From the NCBI GenBank assembly GCA_003550325.1, contig QKWP01000214.1:168918-232917 (forward strand): DNA of 64,000 nucleotides, given 5' to 3'. The notes beneath the pieces are model-generated. The model worked only from the letters and a program-made list of their open reading frames with translations, ran no database searches and was not told the DNA's origin. The stretch's first letter is position 1, and the number at the start of each line of letters is the position of its first letter. The position numbers and the translations under genes are program-made. Below are positions 46,067 through 56,500 of the stretch, piece by piece. Origin of the DNA: Gigaspora rosea. Lineage: Eukaryota; Glomeromycota; Glomeromycetes; Diversisporales; Gigasporaceae.

Positions 46067-46883
46067 TTGATAATTCGCCTGCCAACTAGAGAATAGGCGA
46101 AATGTGGCGTGCTCTATCTAAATTTTTTCTTACTAAGTTAATGATACATGTTCACTAATTAAAAGTTGTAAAGCTTGTCGAGACCCATCTAACAGTGGTT
46201 AGATAATCCATATTGGACTAGTAGATGGCAAGTTATTGTCAAAAAAAGATTTGTTGACTATATAAAAATCTATATGAAAATTACTATAGGTGAAATGTGG
46301 TGTGCTTCTATCTAAAACTTTTTTTTTACTAAGTTAATGATACATGCCTACTAATTGAAAGGTGTAGAGCTCATCAAGACGTGGCTAGATCATCCAAATC
46401 GGTCCAATGGATGGTGAGATATTATTGAAAAATGATTGGCCGATCTCTATGTAAACAAACCTTGTTTACATAGAGATTTTATAGTCAGCCAATCATTTTT
46501 TGACGATAGCTTACCATTCACAAGGCCAATTTGAATAATCTAACCACTGTTAGATGCATCTCAACAAGCTCTACAACTTTCAATTAGTGGCAATATATCA
46601 TTAACTTAGTAAAAAAAAGTTTTAGATAAAAGCATGCCACATTAGCCTATAGTGATTTTTATATATAATCTCCATTACAGATTTTTATATAGTTAGCCAA
46701 TCATTTTTTGATGATAACTCGCCATCCACTGGGCTGATTTGATGATCTAACTACCATTAGATGTGTCTCAACGAGCTTTACAACTTTCAATTAGTAGATA
46801 TGTATCGTTAACTTAGTAAAAAAAATTTTAGATAGAAGCACTACACATTTCGCCTATTCTCCAGTTGACAGGCGGATTATCAA
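46067..46883. mobile_element. TTAA-flanked foldback MITE, copy 2
   Basis: TTAA flanks both sides (46063-46066 and 46884-46887). The ends TTGATAATTCGCCTGCCAAC and the inverse of TTGATAATCCGCCTGTCAAC match copy 1. Four arms in alternating orientation each carry TTAATGATACATG, AATTGAAAG and AGATGCATCT-type words. It is longer than copy 1 by one extra arm segment. Confidence 0.82.
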
Positions 46884-47888
46884 TTAAATAATAATATTTA
46901 TAACTTGAATAACTTATTTAAATGTATAGCATTAAGAAATATTATCAAAATTTTATAAGCTACTATACGATCTGTTGACCCAGGTTATGACTTGAGTCAA
47001 TATCTGATCTGCTTTAACCACTATTATTTGATCCGAATTAGGTCTCCAGTTATAGCATTTGATCATGCACAAACCTTAAATAACCCACCAATCAGGCTAT
47101 TTACTAAATAACCCAAGTCATTTTCAAATAATCTGAGTCATTTGATCATGAGTCATTTTTAAATAATCCAGAATTTAAATGACTGCAATAACTAGTTATT
47201 ATAAGATCATTTTAGATTATTTGCAAAATAGACAAATGACTAGATCATTTACTATTCCTGCTATGGGATAATATCCTGAATTTGAACAGGTTTGTGAACT
47301 TCAAACTGGGCTCAAACTGAACCTATAATCATGTTTGAGTTTGTTCAAATTTGGTACTTTAGGTTTGGGTCTGAGTTCAGGTCAAAAATTTTTAAAATTT
47401 ATAGTTCAAGTCCAAGTTCGAGTTTGTTTTAGCTGGACCTGAACTTAAGAGCTCTAGTTAAAGATCAAGTAAATTGTGTAGGAATTATTGTAATTTTATC
47501 ATGTCACTATAAAAAATTATATTGCCAAACTTACTTGGTATATAATGTGTAGCTAAAAAATTCTATTGTAATAGAACTTATTTGCTGCTAAGTACCTTAG
47601 TATATGGTTATAAGTTAGTTGCATTAAAATTATGTAATTGTAAAAAATTTTTGTTACAAGCCTTACTCACTATGCTAATAATATAAAGAAAATAAAGTTA
47701 AAGTAGTTTGTATTGGATTAAAATGTAATCTCTATCATAGGCTATATAAAAATTGTTACAAAACTTGTGTTTATTCTAGTAACAAATGAAAGTTTAGTTA
47801 GTTGTATTGGAATTATTATAATTTATCATAAATAATTCTGTTACTTACTTGGCATATAATATATAATTAAAGCTGTTAATTTGTGTTA

Positions 47889-48566
47889 AGGAGCATCCAT
47901 AAATAATATTATACAAGAAGTTAGATGAAAGATAACATTTTTCTGATAGGGGAAGTCAAAAAAATATAACGTAATTTTTAAAAAATTGGCTAAAAACTAA
48001 TCCAGTGGTTCAAATTTTGGTACCATTCAAGATTTGTTTCAGTGAGAGGAGTTGAATACTAGTCAAATGGTACCAAATTTCATTTTATTTGGATCACTGG
48101 ATCAAAAGTTATTGGCCAAATACTATTAGTTATATTTTTTCTTATAAAATTACTATATAACCAATAGTTTTTGTAAATATCTTTAGATCTAGTAATCCAA
48201 ATAATATGATTTTGGTATCATTGGATTCGTCTCACTGAGGCAAATCGAATGGTACCTAAATTATCTAAATTGGATTACTGTGTCACAATTAGAGTTGCTG
48301 GTGAAACTGGTAAAACTTGGTGAAACTTGGTGAAACTGGTGACTATCTAAAATCTGATTGGCTATTAAATGCAATAGCCAATTAGATTTTAGATAATCAC
48401 CAGTTTCACCAGCGTGATCTAGTTTCACCTGCAGCTCGAGTCACAATATATTCAATTTTTGTAAAATTTTATATATAAATATACAGATTTTGAAAATTTT
48501 TATATAGTAGAGGAGGGGTCAAGCACTACTATGAGGGGGTACATGACATTATTTATGGATACCCCT
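47889..48566. mobile_element. MITE with GGGGCATCC-type ends, copy 2
   Basis: Diverged relative of 43481-44006: GGAGCATCCATAAATAA at the left, the inverse of GGGGTATCCATAAATAA at the right, and the same order of internal words (CCAGTGGTTCAAAT, GGTACCATTC, TTTATTTGGATCACTGGATC). It carries the small insert at 48290-48439. Confidence 0.78.
48290..48439. mobile_element. hAT-like 150-bp MITE nested in the preceding element
   Basis: GTCACAAT flanks the insert (48282-48289 and 48440-48447). The ends TAGAGTTGCTGGTGAAACT and the reverse complement of the right end, TCGAGCTGCAGGTGAAACT, pair. The centre is a hairpin of ATTGGCTATT / AATAGCCAAT. The sister MITE at 43481-44006 has no insert at this point, which confirms the insertion. 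Confidence 0.87.
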
Positions 48567-48567
48567 T

Positions 48568-48785
48568 ATAGCTAAAGCTAGAAATGGCTAAAGCTAAAAT
48601 TAGAAATCTTGATTTAAATATAAACCATACCAAAATCTACTTATATTCTTTTATTATTAAAACTAACCCTAAACCTAACCTAACACTATAAAAAAAACCT
48701 AACAAAAGACCCTAAAAATTTTTGAAAATTTTATATTAAAATAATTAAAATTTTTAGCTTTGGGTCATTTCTAGCTTTAGCTATG
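48568..48785. mobile_element. MITE with TAGCTAAAGCTAGAAATG ends
   Basis: A 31-bp TIR: TAGCTAAAGCTAGAAATGG at the left is mirrored by the right end (CATTTCTAGCTTTAGCTA). The interior holds AACCCTAAACCTAACCTAAC, reminiscent of the CCCTAACCCTAA words of the shared-core elements but too short to prove kinship. It abuts the preceding MITE directly. Confidence 0.8.
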
Positions 48786-49167
48786 ACAATTTGTATTAAA
48801 ATTGGAATTTCTATTATGAATTACTATAAAAAAATTCTGTTATGAAATCTTCTTGCTATTTAATAAATGCAGTATATAGTTAAAGTTGATTTAATTTGTA
48901 TTAAGAGCATTGTTAGTTACCATAAAAAATTTTGCTACAAACCTTACTCATTATTCTAGTAATATGCAGCATGTAATTATAGAATAAATTATCACAGTTT
49001 ATATTGTTTTACTATAAAAAATTCTGCTACTAAACTTACTATTCTAGTAGTAGAAAAAGATAAATTAGTTGGTATTAGAGTTATTGTAATTTCTATTGTG
49101 AAATACTATAAAAAATTCTGCTAAAAACATACTTGACAGATAATACATTCAAAGGTTGAGTTTGTAT

Positions 49168-49331
49168 CTAAATTAGTATAGTTTCTATTATGAATTACTG
49201 CAAAAAATTCTCATAAAAACTTACTTGCTATTCTAATAATTACAATAATANCTAAATTAGTATAGTTTCTATTATGAATTACTGCAAAAAATTCTCATAA
49301 AAACTTACTTGCTATTCTAATAATTACAATA
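49168..49331. repeat. Identical 80-bp duplication across an unknown base
   Basis: 49168-49247 is repeated base for base at 49252-49331, with a single N at 49251 between. Neighbouring tandem units are strongly diverged, so this perfect copy most likely reflects overlapping contig ends joined without merging. Confidence 0.85.
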
Positions 49332-49386
49332 TATAGTTAGAGTTGAGTTATTTCATGTTGAAATTATTACAGTTATATATCATGAA

Positions 49387-51643
49387 CAATATTTAAAATT
49401 CAATGTTTTCAATGTTTTTGAAGAACATTCAAGTATTTTTAAAGGTTAAAATAGTGTTTTCTTATTTAAGAACATTTTATTTTTTTAAAATGTTTTCAAA
49501 GAAAACATTAATAAAAGTTTATGTTCTCAATCTTATTAATGAGAACAATAAGTAATATAAAATGTTCTAATATTATATAAATTTTTGCTTATTAATTTTT
49601 AATCATAATACATACTTATATACTATTATATGTATATATATATATATATAACATATATTTAAAGTTTATGCAAAATGATTTTATCTTTAACATTAAAGGT
49701 TTTCTAAAATATATAAGGTAACAATTCTTAAAGGTTTTTTAAAATATATAAAGCAAAACTGCACAGTATGTTTTTTTTTAAAAGGTGATAGTGTTGTTAA
49801 TTATAAGTCTATAGCATATAAAGTAATTTTAAACCAAATAATATAATAATACTAAGCAAGTAGAAAGACATAGTATTAGTATGAAGTTTAAAATGTTGAA
49901 TAATAAAGTGCTTGAATTTACTTAGCTATAGTAGCATTAAATATTATATAAAAACTTATTTTTATAGTTTATAAGCATACTGTATATAAAAGTGCTTAGA
50001 GTTTTAACAAAATTGTAAAAATTGAATTGGATAATTAATTATATTAAGATATGTTGAATGAATATGAAGAATTATATTAGACTTTAAAAATTATTAGTTA
50101 ATAAATATGGGCCGGTGCAGAAAGATTTGTACCTCAAAAAATTTCATAATTTTGACACTAAGGAAAAAATTTTTTTTTAAAAATTTTTAGTATCAAATAA
50201 AATAGGTATTAATTTATTGTTTTAACATTGTTTTATTTTAATAATTAAGCATGAACAATTCACTGTATTTGAAAAAAATCAAAAATTTTTTTTAAAAAAA
50301 GATATTTTAAATAATTTCACAATGAATATGCAGTTCTATGAGCTTGTACTTCGCAAGTGCATTAATGTGCATATGATAAAGATATGGTTAAAATTTGAGC
50401 AAAATTGAATTACTGGTTGTGAAGAAATTAAGCTTTAAAGTGAGGTAATTTGATTTTTTTACTATATATGTGTATATATAAATTACTATAGTAAATTATA
50501 TAGTAAAAAAAAAAAAGTTACTACAGTGCAAGACACTTAAAGACTACATTCTCGTAATTTGTCCCATTTTCAAAAATTTCATATTGAAATTTGATATTTT
50601 TTTGATTTCTTGTATTCTGATTGGTCAAAAATTAATTAATAAAAAATATTTTAAAAATAATTTTAAAAATAATTTTAAAATTAGCCAATAACAAGAAGCC
50701 AAAACATGTAACCTGTCCCATTTCTGGTTAAATTTCTACGTATCATATAAAAATACTATATTTTTAAAGCTATATATTTTGAAAAGTTATTATAACTTTT
50801 TAAAAAATAAGGCCGTTAAGTTGTAATAAATTGATTTAGCTATAAAATAGTGGTTTCCTTTTTAAAATATCTTTTTTAGATCATAAGTTATTAGCTTTTA
50901 AAGTTTTTGTAGTCTTTAAGTATCACGCACTGTATTAATAAATTTTTTTATTTTATCAATAAAATAATCAAAAAAATTTTTATTTTTATCAATCTGGTAA
51001 CCTAATAAGTATATTAAATTAAAAAAATTAAAAATTAATTTGTACAAAAAATATTTTAATCAGAGCTATTTGAGGTGCAAATCTTTTTGCACTGGCCCAT
51101 AATAGTAAACATGTAAGTATTATAAAAAAAGTGCATATGCACATGTGGAATATTAACTATATACATTTATTGCAACAATAAATTATGTACTATATTAAAA
51201 TACATGTTAATTTAGAATGCTCATAAGAACTAATTCAAGGCCATAAAAGTTATTTTTATGGTCCAAATTGTTAAATAATGACAACAAGCATTATTTTGTA
51301 CTTATACAGTTGGTAAGAATAAGAGAAATTTTCAATTATCTTTATTAAATCTAAACTATATTTAATTTTGATAGTAAATTTTAGATTAGCTAAAGTAGAA
51401 GTTAGACATTTCTAATTTAGTAAAATTTTTAAAAGCTTTACTTATCTCTTAGATTTAACCAATAATAAATTATTATTTTTAAATATATAAAATAATTAGA
51501 ATATAAAAAACAGTTTATCAAAATTATGAACATTATTAAAAAAAATTAATGTTCATTATAATGAACATCAAAAAAATTTAACATTATTAGTTTAAATTAA
51601 GTTCTTTTGAGAACATAAATTTAAGTTTGAATTTTAAACATTG
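49387..51643. mobile_element. TIR element of ~2.3 kb without coding capacity
   Basis: ATCATGAA (49379-49386) and ATCATGAG (51644-51651) flank it as an 8-bp target duplication with one mismatch. The ends pair: CAATATTTAAAATTCAA at the left, reverse complement of the right end CAATGTTTAAAATTCAA. Tandem-array sequence resumes on the far side. An 8-bp duplication points to hAT-like elements, but the ends lack the usual YAGNG start. No transposase frame is seen. It contains the element at 50108-51099. Confidence 0.75.
50108..51099. mobile_element. TIR element with TGGGCCGGTGCA ends, nested
   Basis: The left end TGGGCCGGTGCAGAAAGATT is inverted at the right (AATCTTTTTGCACTGGCCCA) for about 32 bp, and TA flanks both sides (50106-50107 and 51100-51101). 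No coding capacity. A TA target suggests the Tc1-mariner group. Confidence 0.82.
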
Positions 51644-51651
51644 ATCATGAG

Positions 51652-52134
51652 TTACTGTTATAAACCTTACTATACTGGTGATACACAGTATGTGACTCAT
51701 TAGCGCATGTTATTAACGATATCCATATCTCAATCTCAATTAATCTAATTTCAAAGGTACATAACGAACGAAAGTCAATTTTTTTTTAATTAATAGATCA
51801 ATTACGATTTATGACGAAATTTTATGACATTAATTATGTAATGACTATGTGTCGCAATAATTACAGATTTAAAATAGTATCGTCATAATTATCTTATTTT
51901 AGATTTCCCACGTTCTAATTACAATTTTGGATATAGCAAATAAAAAATGGTAAATTGCAATTAAATTTTTTTTTTTTTATTATCATTAAATATTCACGAA
52001 CTTAACCCTTAAAGTTAAAATTCGTTTACACATATATTCTCACAATCCTGCAATTGTTATTTCATCATATGTATGAACAAAATAATTGGTAAAAATGTAC
52101 AGGACACTCGTGACGGGATGATAATTTTATTATA
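51652..52134. other. Gene-free stretch
   Basis: Ordinary A+T-rich sequence; nothing recognised beyond the end of the tandem array. Confidence 0.5.
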
Positions 52135-52312
52135 AGGAGATTTAGAATTTATTTCACATTTTTTATAAAATTATCTATTTCAGATTTCCACTGGTCCATT
52201 TCTGATTTATTTGTGGATCGCGAAAATAACAATAAACACCCCATTATTATATTCTTTACAATTTGTACAGGCACCAAATCTTAAATAAGCCTCTCCTATT
52301 ATTTAGTTTTAT
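52135..52312 (-). pseudogene. Relic of a TPR-kinase gene (zinc-knot and linker part)
   Basis: The minus strand reads EAYLRFG, CKEYNNG, then after a frame shift DPQINQKWTSGN, matching the zinc-knot and linker of the intact gene at 53565-58000 (EAYLRFGICPNCKEF ... DPQINQKWTSGNYEIDSFIKN). The second half of the CxxC pair is altered and stops follow. DNA similarity covers about 175 bp and then ends; the TPR and kinase parts are not recognisable nearby. It is a decayed paralogue fragment or a small partial duplication. Confidence 0.82.
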
Positions 52313-53282
52313 TCTATTCTTTTATTCTTCATTGGACATCTTGTTTCTTTCATTTTGTGTTGCAATATATGCTATCCTTTCTTACATAACGTAGTTGGTG
52401 ATTGCCAGTGTGGGCTTTGTAGTCTTTTTTGGTACCGTGTTATTTTTTTGTAGTTGAAATAATATGCTAATGGAACTGTCATTGGAATCTTTACTTTTTG
52501 TACTGTGTTATATTGAGTCACCATAGTTGGGCCATGTTATTTTGGAGTCTCCATGGCTGATGTAATTACTGGTGTAGATTTACTATTTTTGTTGCCATGT
52601 TGTCCTTTCTGTAATGCTGTCACTTTGTGTAATGTTGCATCGTTATTAGAGAAATAGTTAGGGTTAGTAAAATATTTGCTGGTTAGAATTAGAACGATTA
52701 GATTGTATAGTTATAATTAAGGTACTGTAATTTGGACTAAATGATTAGAGATAATTTTAAAAATGTACTTTATACATGAATGTAATAAAATCTTGAAAAA
52801 GATAATCATAAAATAATCCGATTTTATAAATTATTTATAATTTATTCAAAAAATAAACACGATACAATTCGGTTATTATAAGAGATTGTTTATAACTAAT
52901 CGTATTGTTTCCGGAATATTAATGTAGATAAGCGTTCCAGAAAATGCTCATTTTCTGGAAAATTTACAGAATATAAAATCAGAAAATTTCTGAAGATTTT
53001 ATGAGAATATAATAATTTATAGGAAGTGGTTGCCAATATTTCAATCAAAATTTCGGCATGTTTCTATTTTGACCACATTAATTGCAAATTATAGGTGATT
53101 ATATATGTATGTTGTGAACTACGAAACCTGATAAACTCTTGTATATATTAACATGTCTTATAATTGATAATTTAGGTTAAAAACTGTGAATACTGACTTA
53201 ATACAATTGATTGCTATTTATATAATTTGGATTTGAGGTTATAAATTTATCGTATAATAAACTTAGAAAAAACTACGTTAAA
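52313..53282. other. Gene-free stretch 3' of the TPR-kinase gene
   Basis: Part of it (52330-52680) is less A+T-rich, with GTAATGCTGTCAC and TTGTGTAATGTTGC words, but no frame is credible. No gene called. Confidence 0.5.
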
Positions 53283-53434
53283 CAGTGTTGGCAAAATGAC
53301 AAATATGACTTTTTTTATGACAAATAAATGACACGTAAATTTTATAAAAACATATAATAAAATCATATCAATAATAGTTTTTTATGACAAAAATGACACA
53401 TTCAATCCAATAATTTTGTCAAATTGCCAACTAT
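53283..53434. mobile_element. hAT-like 152-bp MITE with TGACAAA words
   Basis: Left end CAGTGTTGGCAAAATGACAA, right end inverse ATAGTTGGCAATTTGACAAA. ACGTTAAA and GCGTTAAA flank the element (8 bp, one mismatch). The interior is full of ATGACAAAT-type words. A relative with the start CAGTGATGGCACATTGTCAT lies at about 63409. CAGTG ends plus an 8-bp target fit hAT. Confidence 0.65.
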
Positions 53435-53564
53435 GCGTTAAAGAGAGTAATCTATAAGTATAGAAAATAATTTAATCTAATATGACATTTCAATATTAAT
53501 AAATTTGAATCTATTGCGATATGAACTTGTTTAGAATGATATTAACAGAAAAACAAGCAGGAAT

Positions 53565-56500
53565 TTACTTTGCATTTAATATAGCATTTATCAACTCGGA
53601 GCTAATAGGTTGACGAATATATACAGTATCTTGATGTTTTTGAGAGATTGTTGATAGTGTAGGAATAATTTTGTTTGCTTCTAAAAATTCATTTGTTATT
53701 TTAATATGTTTTTCGTTTAATTCGTCTTTAAAAGATCCTTTTATTTGTTCATAAACTTCTTTGGCAGTTAGCAGTTTCATTGGATCATTAATATATTCTT
53801 TTTCCAATTTTAAAATTTGTTTATTAAATTCTTCTTGTCTCTTATTAAAAATTATTCTCCATACTTGAAGTCGTTCATAAGACTCTTTTGCAATCGTCGA
53901 ATCATTATTTGCAAATTGCTTTGCAAGTTGTTTTGCAAGTTTTAAACTATGTTCTTCATATAATTCTTCCTGTTTCTTATTAAGACTTATCACCAATTCT
54001 TGAAATATTTCGCAAATTTCTTTGGCAGTTAGCAGCTTCATCGGATCATTGCTCATACATTGTTTTTCAATTTTTAAAATTAGCTCTTCAATGAATTCTT
54101 CTTGTTCCTTAACAAAACTTATTCTCCATTCTACCAATTGTCCAAAATACTCTTTGAAAGTCGTCGAATCAATATTCATAATGTTATTTGCAAATTTTAA
54201 AAATTCTTTATTTAATTCTTCTTGTTTCTTATTAATAAGAATTAATTCCCAATCTTGCAATTGTTCATAAACCTCTTTGGCAGTTGGCCGTTTCGTTGGA
54301 TCATTATCCATACATTGGTTTGCAAGTTTTATATAAACATCGGGTGTTCCTAATGAAAATTCTGGTCGCAACCCATTGAATACTATATCCATTGTAAGAT
54401 CAGATGTTTTATGTGATTTATTTTCAAAAGGCGGTTTGCCAGTTGACATTTCTGACATAATTACGCCTAAACTATAAATATCTGACTCTTTCGTGGGTTG
54501 TTTTCCTAATAACACTTCAGGTGCTGAATAAGGTACTACTCCATACACTTTTGTATTTGCAGTAGTTTCATTTATTTTACTGGATAGCCCTAAATCTGAA
54601 ATTTTGGGGTTTACATTTATTTCATCTCCTAAATTGAATGAAACTACTGCTAATTTATCACCTATATTATAAGGGATATTTACAATGTCTCTGGTACTAA
54701 TCATAAGTATATTGCCGCTGTGAAAATCTCCATGAACATAATTTTGATGAATATAATCTAAATTATCTGAAATTGAACAAAGAATCTTTATTTTTTGCTT
54801 CCAGTCAAGAGTTTTAAAATTTGCTGATAAATACTGCCGGAGATCTCCTTTATCTGCATATTCAAATACCATTAGATATTCTTTGTTAATGGAATCATAA
54901 GTTATTCCATATATTTCAATTCCATATTTATCTACGCTATATCTGTTAAGTTGGCATTCATAATGTATTTTAAACTATTACATAATTAAATTATTAGTAT
55001 TTTATTTATTTAAGACTTATATTAAATCAATTTATTTCTTTTTACCTCATTAAAAAAATCTAACGATATGTTTGTAATTCCAGTTAAGCTTTTAAGTGCT
55101 ACTTTGCACTGTTCGCGAGATAATGATACCTTACTAAGGTTTGTACCTCTATCATATGTTCGTTTACCATCAATCCAAGTTGCTGAATAAACTGTGCTAA
55201 AACCTCCTTTACCAATTTGTCTAATATTTTCTAATTTATTATAAGGTATATATTCAATTACTTTATGATAATATTTAGAATTTATTTGTGCATTTTTTAT
55301 AAAACTATCTATTTCATAATTTCCGCTAGTCCATTTTTGATTTATTTGAGGATCGCAAGAATAGCAATAAAAAAAGCCAGTATTAAATTCTTTACAATTT
55401 GGACAGATTCCAAACCTTAAATAAGCCTCGTCTGTATTCTTTGATCCTATTCCTAATGATTTATTTAGATCTGCAAGTGATTCTTTGTATCTGCCCATCC
55501 TTTTATAAGTCTCTCCACGATTATTTATTATCAATGATTGATTTGGGTAAATCTCTAATGATTTATTAAAATCTGCAAGTGATTCTTCAAGTCCGCCAAG
55601 CATTTGATAAGCAATCCCACGATTATTTAAAGCTGCTACATTATTGGGATCAATTTCTAATGATTTATTTAAATCTGTGAGTGATTCTTCAAATTTACCT
55701 ATCAGTAGAAACAGTTGACCACGGTTACTTAAAACTACTGCATTATTTGGATCAATATCTAATGATTTATTTAAATCTGTGAGTGATTCTTCATATCTGC
55801 CTATCTCTCGAAGAATTTTACCACGATTATTTAAAGCTGCTGCATGATCTAAATCAATTTCTAATGATTTATCTAAATCTGCAAGTGCTTCTTCATATTT
55901 GCCAATTTGACTATAAGTGTCTCCACGATTATATAATGCCAATATATTATTTGGATTAATTTCTAATGATTTATTTAAATCTGCTAGAGATTCTTCAAAT
56001 CTGCCTATTTGTTGGTAAAGTTCTCCACGATTATTTAAAGTTGTCGCATTATTGGGGTCAATTTCTAATGATTTATTTAAATCTGCAAGTGATTCTTCAT
56101 ATTTGCCAAACTTTTTATAAGTTTTTCCACGATTAATTAATACTGTAACATTATTTGGATCGATTTCTAATGCTTGATTTAAATCTGCAAGCGATTCTTC
56201 ATATTTACCTATTTGTTGGTAAAGTTCTCCACGACAGTTTAAAGCTGCTACATTATTTGGATCAATTTCTAATAATTTATCTAAATCTATGAGTGATTCT
56301 TCATATCTGCTCATATTTTTATAAAATAATCCACGGTTAATTAACGTTGCTGTATTATCTGAATCAATTTCTAATGCTTTATTTAAATCTGCAAGCAATT
56401 CTTCATATTTGCCTATTTGTTGGTAAAGTTCTCCACGATTATTTAAAACTGTTATATTATTTGGATCAATTTCTAATGCTTTATTAAAATCTGCAAGCGA

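Larger units (their letters stand above)
47460..51690. repeat. Diverged ~100-bp tandem array split by TIR insertions
   Basis: Units of about 90-110 bp with the pattern TATTR.AATTATTGTAATTTCTAT, CTATAAAAAATTCTG, then AACTTACTTG.TAT recur from about 47460 to 47885, 48790 to 49386 and again at 51644-51690. The array is broken by the elements at 47889-48566, 48568-48785 and 49387-51643. At least ten units are recognisable, all diverged. No coding frame spans it. Confidence 0.7.
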
